64,000 nucleotides of DNA from Tetrapyrgos nigripes (lineage: Eukaryota > Basidiomycota > Agaricomycetes > Agaricales > Campanellaceae): contig JAACJM010000117.1 in assembly GCA_013368315.1 (NCBI GenBank), forward strand, positions 1 to 64,000, given 5' to 3'. The stretch's first letter is position 1; each line of letters starts with the position of its first letter. The position numbers and the translations under genes were made by a program. A model generated the notes under the pieces. That model searched no databases. It was not told the origin of the DNA and saw nothing but the letters and a program-made list of their open reading frames with translations. Positions 10,548-20,522 of the stretch are shown in pieces.

Positions 10548-11035
10548 AATAGTATCGCAAGTGCCAAGTTTGGATACTCAGAAGAAGAGAACGATACATA
10601 CTTATCTCCGACAACTTCAATCGATTAATCACTCCCTCACTGTGTCCTTTTTCCGTCGAGTGAAGCTTTCTTTTTTAAGTTTTCTTACGATTAAATCGGA
10701 TTGATGCGTTGCATTGGGATAGCTACAATCAACAGGGGTTTACTTGGGGTTTACCGGCTGTGCAGAGAGACATTTCAGATGCTGTAGAACCAAAAGTGAA
10801 CTCGAGCTCCCTCATTGCTCAGACGTCTCTGTCGACCTGGCAAAGGTCCGTGTCATTGACCTTCTTTGTGGAGTTTTGGGATATCTGTCTCTGTCAGCTA
10901 ATGAATCGATTTAACAGTGCGTTCGTCGCTATGCGTCTTTTGCGAATCTATTTTTTGGTTCAAAGGTGCGCGTATCTGAGGACTTGCAGGATGATATCTT
11001 ACTGAGCAGGTCGACTTGGCAGTGTCTTCGCCGCT
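10548..11035 (+). promoter_or_regulatory. Upstream/leader region of the second HET gene
   Basis: About 490 bp between the MULE-like element and the HET start. It contains a duplicated copy of the start region of the HET gene itself (see the 24-codon open frame at 10931). Transposon insertion immediately upstream may have changed the promoter; this is inference. Confidence 0.45.
10931..11005 (+). other. Upstream open reading frame that mimics the HET start (24 codons)
   Basis: ATG at 10931 begins MRLLRIYF, while the true gene at 11036 begins MRLLRVHD. The surrounding bases CGCTATGCGTCTTTTGCG are shared by both sites 105 bp apart. The frame stops at 11005, 31 bp before the main ATG. It looks like a partial duplication of the 5' end that now forms an upstream ORF, which could lower translation of the HET protein. 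Alternatively this segment is spliced out of the 5' UTR. Confidence 0.55.
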
Positions 11036-13456
11036 ATGCGTCTTTTGCGTGTCCATGATGGTGTTTCCGAAGGCCTTCCTCCTGGCACTCCTGGTTCTGA
11101 TGACCCTCCTTCTTTCTCTTCTCCCGTTGGTCCACACATATCCCCCCAGTCTCCGGAACCCTTCTTCGAGCTCGTCGAGTTTGTACGCGATATCCCACCT
11201 TATGCTATCCTCTCGCATACCTGGGAAGACGAAGAAGTCACATTCCAGGATATGCAAGACGTCGAGACCGCCAAAAAGAGGAAGGGTTACGCCAAGATCA
11301 TGGGGGCGGGCCGGCTGGCTCTCGCAGATGGGTTCGAGTACCTGTGGGTTGACTCCTGTTGCATCAACAAGGAGAGCAGCGCCGAGCTTTCCGAGGTCCT
11401 CAACTCGATGTATCATTACTACGCAAATTCCGAGGTGTGCTACACATACTTGTCGGATGTCAGACACGACGAAGATCCTCGGGCTGGAGACTCCACTTTC
11501 AGAAAGTCTAAATGGTTCACCCGAGGATGGACGCTGCAGGAGTTGATTGCTCCGGTCAAAGTCGTGTTTTATGATAAGGACTGGGTGGAGATTGGGAGCA
11601 AGTTTGGTCTCTACGATGCTGTCACCGCTATCACCCGTATTCCAGCGCAAGTTCTCTTCAAGCGCGATGTCAGCTCCTTCAGCATCGCGAAGAGAATGTC
11701 TTGGGCTGCATGGAGGCAGACGACGAGACCAGAGGACCGGGCGTACTCGTTGATGGGATTATTTGGTGTCAATATACCCCCTATCTACGGGGAAGGTCTT
11801 GCCAGCGCGTTTTTGCGACTCCAAAGAGAGATTATCAACGTTTCCAACGACCGGAGTATCTTCGCTTGGGTCGCGGATCCTGACGATCACGACACTGACA
11901 GTAGAGGGCTCTTGGCGAAATCACCATTCGAGTTCAGGTGGTCGGGCAGTATCTCGGTGTCTCAGAGGTTCATTGGCGCAGATTCATCATTTTCCATAAC
12001 AAACAGCGGCACGAAGATACGCCTTCCCCTTGTACAATGTGGTTTAACCTTGACCAAGGCTTATCTTCATTGTCATGATGAAGAAAGTCACCAAAATGTC
12101 GTGATTCTTCTACGACATGGTCATGCTCACGGCTACACTAGATGCAATGCACACAAGCTGTTGTTGGACGCTGGACCTCTGCCTCTGGATCACATACAAA
12201 AAGTATACGTCAGCGAACTTGACTTCGCCAGGCATACATATGCAGTTACCATGCTTCGCGTTATGTGGGATCTCGAAGGAAGTTGGTCTGCTCCCGTCCA
12301 AAATTATTTCGAAACAAGTAGCGTCAATGAGTGTGGATTTCTTTCTGCAGACCCACTGACTGGGCTATTCGCCCCTGCTCCAGAACCACCAAACTTTGAA
12401 AATTGGGGAACAGAGAGGAGGAAAGGACAACAAGATGTGTCGTTGGAGGATGAGAACGAATTGGTACTGGTGTTCAACCGAGCAGGAGATGAGCTTGGAC
12501 AGCGCACATTTGCAGTGGTGCTACGCAAGATAGTGCACGACGGCTCGTCTAGCTTCATGATGAAGATTCTTACTGGTCGAGACGTTCTGGATCTCCCAAT
12601 GATCATGACTCCCAATAGAAATTATATTCCTATCACTTCCCCGCTCCCGCCCTCAATCTATCAGGCAACAGCAAACCTTCCAAGGAACGAGACAGTCTCG
12701 GCTTCCCTTTACAAGCCGCCAATCCCCCTGGACCACAAATCATTCCCTAGAGATCATGACTGGGTCTTCGAAATCCGCGTCGCGTCCGAGCCTGAGCAGC
12801 CTGTCCTCGCTGCCAGTGCCATCACCAGAACAGCCAGGACATTATCCCCTCCCAAACTCGGTTTCATAGTACACACCGGTTGTATAGCAGCTAGATCCAA
12901 CGCCGTGCTTCGATTATTAAAGGTCTTTCCTGCAGACTTCTTCCAAGAATATCATGGACCGAGCTGGCATTATATCTCCATCGATCCGCACGATTCCGAA
13001 TCTGACAATGCATACCGCCTCCTCATGTACGACCTTTCCGTCACCGGCCCCGGTCCCGACGAGACGCTTTTGAGAGCACCGGTGAAATTGGCCGTGATAC
13101 TTGGGATCCAAGATTCTAAAGCGTGGTCACAGACGAGTTTCGTCAAAAACGTTAACGTTGAAGAAGACTCTGAATCGGTGGCTATGGAAAGTCTACTGAG
13201 GCAGAGCGCACTTACTCGTAGATGGGAAGATGAAGAACCATATGTCATGGAATTCCAACTCTCCTTTTATGGTTTCATCGCAATGCACGTAACAGTCGGC
13301 AAAAAAGACAGTTCGATTCTACAACCCGCCTCTCATTGGGCTCACGTTGAGATCAAGTGGGTGGATGGACAAGCATCTAGAAGTTTTCAAGATATGGAAT
13401 ATTTCAGTGAACCGACATCGGATTTGGACTTTGAGGTTTGTATGATGGATTCCTGA
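11036..13456 (+). CDS. HET-domain protein with inserted N-terminal segment, 806 aa, single exon
   Basis: ATG at 11036. The first residues MRLLRVHD are followed by a ~35-residue Pro/Ser-rich insert before the HET domain, which runs from about residue 55 to 285: YAILSHTWEDEEVTFQDMQ, YLWVDSCCINKESSAELSE, RGWTLQELIAP, RPEDRAYSLMGLFG and DDRSIFAW. The ~520-residue C-terminal part has conserved blocks shared with the minus-strand gene at 28322-30937 (KLGFIVHTG, VFPADFFQ, VILGIQDSKAWSQT), so these two form a second subfamily distinct from the one at 3.1 kb. Expected role: HET-type cell-death trigger in allorecognition, by family. No domain assignment for the C-terminal part. Intact frame to a TGA at 13454. 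Confidence 0.87.
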   Translation: MRLLRVHDGVSEGLPPGTPGSDDPPSFSSPVGPHISPQSPEPFFELVEFVRDIPPYAILSHTWEDEEVTFQDMQDVETAKKRKGYAKIMGAGRLALADGFEYLWVDSCCINKESSAELSEVLNSMYHYYANSEVCYTYLSDVRHDEDPRAGDSTFRKSKWFTRGWTLQELIAPVKVVFYDKDWVEIGSKFGLYDAVTAITRIPAQVLFKRDVSSFSIAKRMSWAAWRQTTRPEDRAYSLMGLFGVNIPPIYGEGLASAFLRLQREIINVSNDRSIFAWVADPDDHDTDSRGLLAKSPFEFRWSGSISVSQRFIGADSSFSITNSGTKIRLPLVQCGLTLTKAYLHCHDEESHQNVVILLRHGHAHGYTRCNAHKLLLDAGPLPLDHIQKVYVSELDFARHTYAVTMLRVMWDLEGSWSAPVQNYFETSSVNECGFLSADPLTGLFAPAPEPPNFENWGTERRKGQQDVSLEDENELVLVFNRAGDELGQRTFAVVLRKIVHDGSSSFMMKILTGRDVLDLPMIMTPNRNYIPITSPLPPSIYQATANLPRNETVSASLYKPPIPLDHKSFPRDHDWVFEIRVASEPEQPVLAASAITRTARTLSPPKLGFIVHTGCIAARSNAVLRLLKVFPADFFQEYHGPSWHYISIDPHDSESDNAYRLLMYDLSVTGPGPDETLLRAPVKLAVILGIQDSKAWSQTSFVKNVNVEEDSESVAMESLLRQSALTRRWEDEEPYVMEFQLSFYGFIAMHVTVGKKDSSILQPASHWAHVEIKWVDGQASRSFQDMEYFSEPTSDLDFEVCMMDS

Positions 13457-14122
13457 CATTAAAAGTAACTTGGACGTCCCATGCATCGACTGTACCATTC
13501 AGTGCTTCGGGAACTACATAGAGTCTGTCGCGCGAGTGTCAAGTGGAGCCTTGTGAATAGGATCCATATATTATCCACTTTCAAAGTTTCAAGTGTTAAA
13601 TTTTAATTGAGCCTCACTGCCACTCAGTGAGCCGACCGTGAGGAACTGATGACACCAGTACTACAGGGCACTGTGCTAGGACCCTGCCAGATTCCTGCGG
13701 CTCCTCCGACTCGGGCAGCCTTCCAACATGGAACTCAAGTCGAGAATACAGTCAGAAAGAAAAGTCTGATCTGGTATATGAAAAGTGAAAGCTAGCTATC
13801 AAGTCCTCGCAGGTTGCAGAACAGAACAAAAACAAAGGTGTAAAAGTAAAAGAAAAAGGTGCAAGGGCTGCTACTACTTCTCTACCGACGAGCGTAATTA
13901 TACCGTAGTAACATAGTCTGAATCATCGACGTCGTCAACATCATGAATCGCTGTCGCCAACACATGTGTGCGTGCGCGCAAACAAAGTTTAAATCCAAGT
14001 CCCGTCCAGTCCGCAAGATACACGGTCAAGTGCCTAGAGCCTATAACCGTCCACCCAGCGCTTTTATAGAATGATCGTTAACCTAGCCAATCGACATGTA
14101 CATGCTATAGATAGCAATCCAC
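13457..14122. other. Intergenic stretch between convergent HET and glycoprotein genes
   Basis: No gene seen. Partly similar to 5690-6006, i.e. the shared 3' flank of the duplicated glycoprotein gene. Confidence 0.5.
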
Positions 14123-15428
14123 TCATGCAAAGAAGATAGCAGAGAAGATGACACCGGAGAGACCAGCGACGAGGGAGATGCCCCTTGCGCTGGCAGCGTT
14201 GGTGCTGTTGGAACCAGCAGCGCTTTGAGTACCACTGCCAGAGCTACCACCAGAGCCAGAGCCAGAACCGCCGGTAGCTTGAGGACCCGCAGAGATGGTA
14301 CCGGAAATACCAACGGTGGCCAATTGGGAGAAGAGGTCGCTGGAAGCATAGGTGACACAGTTGCTAGAGGCAGCGGGTGTAGGGGTGTAGGGAGGAACGG
14401 GGGTGACACCTTCGGGAGGTTGGGTCCAGGTGAGGGTTTGGCCGTTCGAGACGTAGGTACCGACGGGCATCATGTCTTCACCTTCGCAACGCTCGAAAGT
14501 ACCATTCTGGGCATTGTTAGGAGCATTGTAGGCACAGCCGACACGGTCGTAGATGTGCTCGCAAAGGTGCGCAGCGTTAGGCTGGGTGTCGTCACAGATT
14601 TTGAGACAGAAGGTGTTGCCACCGATGAAGCTGTGGAGAAACGTGAGAAACAGTCAAGAGAGCTTTAAAGAATGACTAACAAAGTCCAGTGCCTGGATTG
14701 TTCAAAGGAATCGTTCTTGCCACCGTTGCTGGGGAAAGCGTTGGAGTAGACGAGACCACCGATGGGGTTTCCACGCTGTATCAATGATGATAAGCAAAAA
14801 TGAAAGACTGTATTGGTTGCCACGTACACCATCCTGTCCTCCAGAGTCGAGCTCACCACCAAAGTCGAGTTCAGGGGTGGTTTGAATGTTGAGTTTAGAC
14901 TGATCAATGGTACCAGCAATTTGGATGTATCCGGGGCTCTGAACGAGCTGAACACCTTGGAGAGTACCCTCGGGGATGAGACGAGTACCTTTGCCAGGCT
15001 TGGTGCACCAGGCGACTTCTTCGCCTTCAGTGTCTCCGATGGTGGACAATTCGGGAGGAGCAAAGAGACAGAAGTCTGTAAGAAAGAAAACAAGAAATAG
15101 ATTAGGCGTGACACGACGATAAAAAATTCTCACAAACGCACCATCCAGGTGGTTCACCAAAGCGGTTTGACACATGGAAGTCTGACCCTCGGTAGTGGAG
15201 TTACAGATGTTGTATCCAGCTTGAGGACCACGGTCAGCGGTGTGCGTGTCAACCTGGTAAGGCTATATGCGCGTAGAAAGCTTTAGTAAGAGGAGCGCAT
15301 AAAGACCACAGAGCAAGACTTACAATGGCGGTATACGGAACAACCTTGTCAATGAGAGGGTCAGAGACAAAAGATTGAGCGGCAGCATAAGAAGAGGCAG
15401 CCAAAGCGATGAAAAGGCTTGCGACCAT
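14123..15428 (-). CDS. Secreted GPI-anchored cysteine-rich glycoprotein ('macrofage activating glycoprotein'-like), copy 2, 358 aa
   Basis: Five minus-strand exons: 15428-15324, 15262-15142, 15075-14828, 14775-14681, 14630-14123. The first four exon lengths (105, 121, 248, 95 nt) are identical to copy 1 at 6007-7411, and splice sites fall at the same codons; the last exon is 81 nt shorter, mostly because the Gly/Ser stalk is contracted. Signal peptide (MVASLFIALAASSYAAAQ), the conserved cysteine blocks and a C-terminal hydrophobic tail (GLSGVIFSAIFFA) are all present, predicting a GPI-anchored surface protein. Both copies sit on the minus strand just downstream of a plus-strand HET gene, but those HET genes belong to different subfamilies, so the unit that duplicated was the glycoprotein gene rather than the pair. 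Confidence 0.88.
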
Positions 15429-16333
15429 GGTGGGCAAAGAATAAACGAGAGTGTGGATGGTTGGAGTAAATATAAAGCTGGTCAACAGACCACTGTCGTG
15501 CGGTGCGCAGTTGGGAGAAGAGAAGGCGATGTCCTGTTGCCTTGTCACACGCTCTTTTTTATACCTTGCCGCTAATCGGCAATCCTAGCAAACACTGTCA
15601 AACCGCGGCGTCTATTTCCATCCACCAGTACATATAGTGAGGACACAGAAAATGTGCTGCACCCCTTCTCTGCTTTAGATTTCATCATGCTATGTGCATG
15701 CAACCCCGTAGAGCTAGCAGTATTTGTTCTAGCCATTTGAAGCTTTTTCTGAGCAGCCTGCAGTTCCGCTATTTCTGAAGAGCTAATTTTAGATGGCTCG
15801 ACGTCTGGATAAACAGCCAAGTCCTTGCCAAGTCCTCTCGAGGAAGGCTTGGGAGGGCTTGGGAGGGCTTGGGATACTGCCCAATATCCGACGCTTGGCT
15901 TCATGTGTACTAAGTGGGCATTGTTGGTCGTTGGCGAGCCACAGGAGCTCACCGAGTGGCCAACAGATTGCGGAAGTTCCGACGTTATTTTTGTCCAGTC
16001 AGGATGCAAACCCTTCAATAGCCTCCGTACGCGTGTGCATCAACAAAGCACCTCCAGAATGTCTGACGCTGACAGATTCCATTCCATGCTACGTGCTACG
16101 TGTCTCCATTACTCTGTATGTGTATGTAGCCTCTTTTACCGTTGGCTATCCCTGAGGCCATCATGGTCTACTATAGTTTAAACGTTCCAACCCTGAAGGA
16201 TAGACGTCAAGCCATCCATCCGCTAATCTTATATTAATGTTTCGAAATTCGCATAAGTAGATTATACAGCACTTCACCGCGACGACGCGTCGCCTCAGCT
16301 TCTCGTATTCCCTCTCAATTCCCTCTCAGTTCC
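15429..16333. other. Intergenic region between glycoprotein copy 2 and the Tvp38-type gene
   Basis: Holds the promoter side of the glycoprotein gene. A 10 bp unit GCTTGGGAGG is repeated three times in tandem at about 15848-15876. No supported gene. Confidence 0.45.
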
Positions 16334-17938
16334 CTAGACCCGAACAGATTGCGACCCCGACGGCGGATAGGCAGTGTTCATCTCCGAGCCTGCGGCAGAC
16401 GATCCAGACATGACCTCTGACAATTTCTGCTGTTGTCTGTTCAAACCAAAGAAAACATAAAGTTAGAACCAATAACAAACATCGGCGTCCAAGTCCTAAT
16501 AGTACTCACCTTGCCTTCCTCCTCTCATACACCACCCTCGGCTTCACCTGATTAATCCTCCTATTCACATACCTAATGGCCACGAAACCAACAACACTCC
16601 CCACAACAATCACCACTATATTCACTATCTTCTCTGTATGATTCGACTCTCCATCAGTGGATTGACCTAGAGACCACCCTAGATAGACTACGACGAATTG
16701 TTTAGGAAGAGAGAGGATGGCGGAAGCGAGGAAGGAGAGGGAGGACATGCCGCAGAAGGCGAAGATGGTTGTGGATACTGTAAACCCAAGAAGGAAAAAA
16801 AAAAATAGGAAAAAATAGGTCAGAAATCTGAGAGTTGACAGGGAGACTGGACTCGGTGAAAGCACGATAACTCACTATGAGCAGGAATCAAACTATATCT
16901 AATCAACAACGCAATCCAAAACCCTCCTTCTTGGATAACTTTGACCAGGCACGCATACGCGATATTTTTAGTCTGGCGTTGTTTTAATTTTTTGAAGAAG
17001 ATGTAGCGGAAGACACTGAATTTGAGATTGGAATTAGCATTACCAGTCCGCAGTTCAGTTGGTAAGAGAAGGAAGCGAAGGAACAAAGGAGGAAGAACTT
17101 GAAGAGAAGAACGAAGGTTAGACGTACTAAAGATTCGCCATCTCACCGATAAGAGTTCCAGCTGCAACGATCAGAAATCCGTAGCCGAGGCCCCAAGCAA
17201 TCCCACAGAGCATTGCGACGATTTCATGCCCAGCTAGCTGTATACCGACATCAGTAAAACTTCAAAAAGGCAAGAACGAATAAAAGCTATGAAGTGGTAG
17301 ACAATTCTACTCACCGGAGGGAACGAAATAATAATCATGATGGCTATAGGGACTAACCATCCTCCTGGCGTACTACAGAAGTACATCAGAGGATTACCAT
17401 GAAGATGAAGGAGTGACTCGGAAAAGGTGCTATATGGTATGTATGTAGTAGTACTCACTCATGAAGCCAATGTGTAGCAGGCTCAAGCCCATGAATGATT
17501 TGATTTCGAAAGACAACGAACAGGATGACGATAGCAGCGACGATGATGAGGATGAGGTAGTACCCTAATAACAAGACAAAAATAAAAATAAAAATAAAAA
17601 TAAAAATAAAAATATCAGAAGGCGTATCTGATAAGGTTTGATTCAGACTTACACCATCTCCGTCCATCCGTGCCCTTCGACTGGTTGATAAACCCAATCC
17701 TCGTTTCCTCTTCCAATGCCTCTACTTCACTGGGAGTGGGACTGGGAGTACGAGTCAGGTCCCGTACCAAGTTTTTTGATGTTGATGCTACTTCCAGCAG
17801 TGGAATGGGTGAAGGCGCAATAAGAGGAACGTCTGAAGCAGAGGGTGAATGTTGATGATTCCGAGTTTGAGTCCGTGTCGGATATGTCACCGCAGGGTAT
17901 ACATAGTTCGCGTTGGGAGATATCGTCGATGAAGCCAT
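16334..17938 (-). CDS. TVP38: Tvp38/TMEM64-family (VTT domain) Golgi membrane protein, 356 aa, seven exons
   Basis: Minus-strand exons 17938-17653, 17564-17459, 17372-17315, 17237-17128, 17015-16876, 16777-16510, 16436-16334; every intron is GT-AG and the 1071 nt frame is closed by TAG. After a ~95-residue Ser/Thr/Pro-rich cytoplasmic N-terminus there are about five or six hydrophobic segments. The VTT/SNARE-associated Golgi region shows the family hallmarks: GGWLVPIAIMIIISFPP, GHEIVAMLCGIAWGLGYGF, AAGTLIGEMANLYVFRY, QEGGFWIALLIRYSLIPAH, and FCGMSSLSFLASAILSLPKQF. Yeast Tvp38 is a Golgi vesicle protein, and the superfamily includes lipid scramblases (TMEM41B, VMP1). This is the most housekeeping-like gene in the window. 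Intron 1 carries a hexanucleotide microsatellite. Confidence 0.9.
17578..17613. repeat. (AAAAAT)6 microsatellite in intron 1 of the Tvp38-type gene
   Basis: Six perfect tandem copies of AAAAAT on the plus strand, inside the polypyrimidine side of the intron as transcribed. Confidence 0.9.
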
Positions 17939-20522
17939 ATCTGGTAGTCACTAGCCTTGCAGTGATTCTTGGTGTTATTGGTGGAATAAAAGTGAAGAGT
18001 ATGTGGAAGCCTCAGCCAAGAATACCATCAGTTTTATATCTGTGGACTACATGTTTCTTCAAAGCTGTCCTCGTCTAGATAATAATAGTGGCGGAAAAAA
18101 AGACAAATAAATCAGCCGGCTCGAGCGCGATTCGCGTCTGGCGGGCGACATGCTTTTTTTAGACCTTGTCAGTTGGTCCTCTGAAACAGCAAAAACAAGG
18201 TGAATGCGCTAGGTAAATCCAGACAAAAAGTCAATAACTCACCTCTCTGTATATGCCTGGGTCCATAACTGTTCCAATCAGCCATTTTAGGTGCGTTTGC
18301 AAATAGGAAGTAGGTATCTGTAGGTATTCTTTACGCAAATTCGCTATCGACTTCAATATCGCGACCTTGACACTTGACACAGCCGCACGGTTGAAATGGC
18401 TAAACCGCTTGATTAAGAGCACGGGTTGGTGGGAGACGCGCTGAGACGCGGGAATACGAGAACGCAAGAGGTGTCAGATTTTAGCACCCGTCGGAAGGGG
18501 GGTGTGTGGTTCCGGGGATAGGTCAGGTAAGCAATACATCTCTCCACCAACACGACCGCGACGCGACGACGAAAGACGAGTACGATCGCTTCCCAGACGC
18601 TAGAACTCTGCGCCTGCCCAGTTCAATCTGAGCGGATACCATGACGACCTTAACAGTGTAAATAGTGCACATACTAGTCACTCGGGCTCTGTATTTTTTC
18701 TCAACGATCGTAATGCGACACAATCTGTTCATAATGCATGTACTTCATCCTACTCTGAATTTCTTGCCTAATTATCCAAAGGTGTCTCCTACACGGATGC
18801 ACTCAGAACTCATTCATATCATGTTCATAACAATGATTTTTCCCTATCCTCTCACGCAACGACGAGCGCATTTGCAAGAGCACCATCTTAGAGATGTCTA
18901 CCTGGCCCATTGGGCTACGAGTTTTTGATATTGGCAGTGCTAAAGCGAGTTCAAAAAGACCAAGCAGAGAGACCTTGGAGCACAAATGTTCCAATCTTTT
19001 GCGAGCTCTGCAAGGAAAGAGTCTGGAAGTACAATATGTGGAGCAGCCGACTTTCACCTCAGTTCATTGACAAAGTGAAAGGACTCGGTGTTCCTGTTGA
19101 CAAGATTGAGGTATAGCCTCCTTTCGAAAAAGGTCATGAGCCATTAGTCCAGTGGCCATCGATGCCCCCCAATTCTGGAAAACGCCCAGCGTCTGCTCTC
19201 TTGGGTAGTCCAAGTCACATTGATTGCCCTACACAAATCAGACGTATTGGGTCTGGAAAAGACAAGGAGAATCTAATTTGATGCTTATCCGTATACTACT
19301 TGTTCAATAAAGTTGGTCATAAACGCAAACGTCGTCGACTGGAACGACCTTGGGAGTGGTGGGTGCTCCGTCAGAACAGATGGTCACGCAAAACTCACGG
19401 GACTCTCGGTTGTCAGTGAGATCGGCCGAATCTGACACCTCTTGGACGGGAAACAGACTGATAGAAATGTGCTTTGAAAAGGTAGTAGCCTGTAGTAGCA
19501 CGGTAGTTAGCTGGCGTGCAGATTATCAGAGGTTATCGTATCACTGCCAGGGCCGGGAGCCCGGAGGAAAGGTTTAAGAAAATGTAGACAGTGCAGTCCT
19601 TGATTATAGGGTAACAAACGCAATCTTGCAGCCTGCGTCACGCTATCCTGTTATAATCAGTTTTCAAGTGAAGGTCTGGCATTGTCAGGCGTTTGACGAT
19701 TGGAGTACAGTAGATGCGAAAAATGATGCGGCTTCCTTTTTTGGAATCTAGCTCCGGGCTGATTTCTGGCTTCCCGGTTGCTTCGGGATGGGTCAACACA
19801 TACGAGAGAAGACCCCCGCACAACTTTTTTAGCAACGCTAAGGCTCCGTTGAAGGAGAGTGAAGCAGAAGATTGTGCCCCGGCACCCCGGCACCCCGCTA
19901 TTTCCATAAAAGGAAGCCGCATCATTTTTCGCATCTACTGTACATGTAGTCATTGAGTCAAGACATAGATGTTCAAAGTGCACTAAATTTGGCAGTCCCT
20001 TCTCACGGTCTTACACTTCGTCTTCCAAAAGTAGCCTGTTCTACAAGCCAGTTGCGACGCTCTTCTGACTTGCTCGGGCTGTCGACAAAACCAAGGAGCT
20101 CTTCTCCATCATTCAAGCAATCAAGGATGCGCAAAAGCTTCTAGATCTCGAAGAAAGGCGGAAATTTCGCAGTCTATATGATATGATGCAAGAGTCTTAA
20201 TTCAAGCTGTCAGACCTTGTCAGACCTTTCGCTGGACGGACCTCCAAAATACCAGTGCTAGCACCAAGTAGAAAACTAAGAGCTCCCGCATTGCCTCTCT
20301 ATAGCACTCGATGAATTGGTTGGAGTGTGTGTACGTATGGCTTTCCTGGAATCTTGCACTGCCAACATGATTGACGCTGTTATATTACAGCTTTGCAGCT
20401 GTAAAGCTGGTCCAAGGCCACCCATCTGTCTTTTTCCTTACTCCTAAGGTGAGTAGCCTAACGGATTCCGACAATGAAATTGACGGACCAACGATTTCAT
20501 GTCCACCTGTAGCACCAACATC
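17939..20522. other. Gene-poor interval with MITE and a transposon-protein-like remnant
   Basis: No supported gene in ~2.6 kb. A 68-codon plus-strand frame at 18910-19116 contains FCELCKERVWKYNM, which recalls the zinc-binding ends of some basidiomycete transposon proteins, but the piece is too short to assign. A mariner-type MITE lies at 19706-19942. Confidence 0.4.
19708..19940. mobile_element. Tc1/mariner-type MITE, 233 bp, TA target duplication
   Basis: The 35 bp blocks at 19706-19740 and 19908-19942 are perfect inverted copies that begin TACAGTAGATGCG. Taking the outer TA as the target duplication leaves 33 bp TIRs starting CAGTAG, as expected for Tc1/mariner/pogo elements. The interior is non-coding and contains a short CCCCGGCA tandem repeat. 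Confidence 0.85.

Noticed and set aside
10898..11650. 250-codon minus-strand frame
   Set aside because: Shadow of the intact HET gene at 11036-13456.
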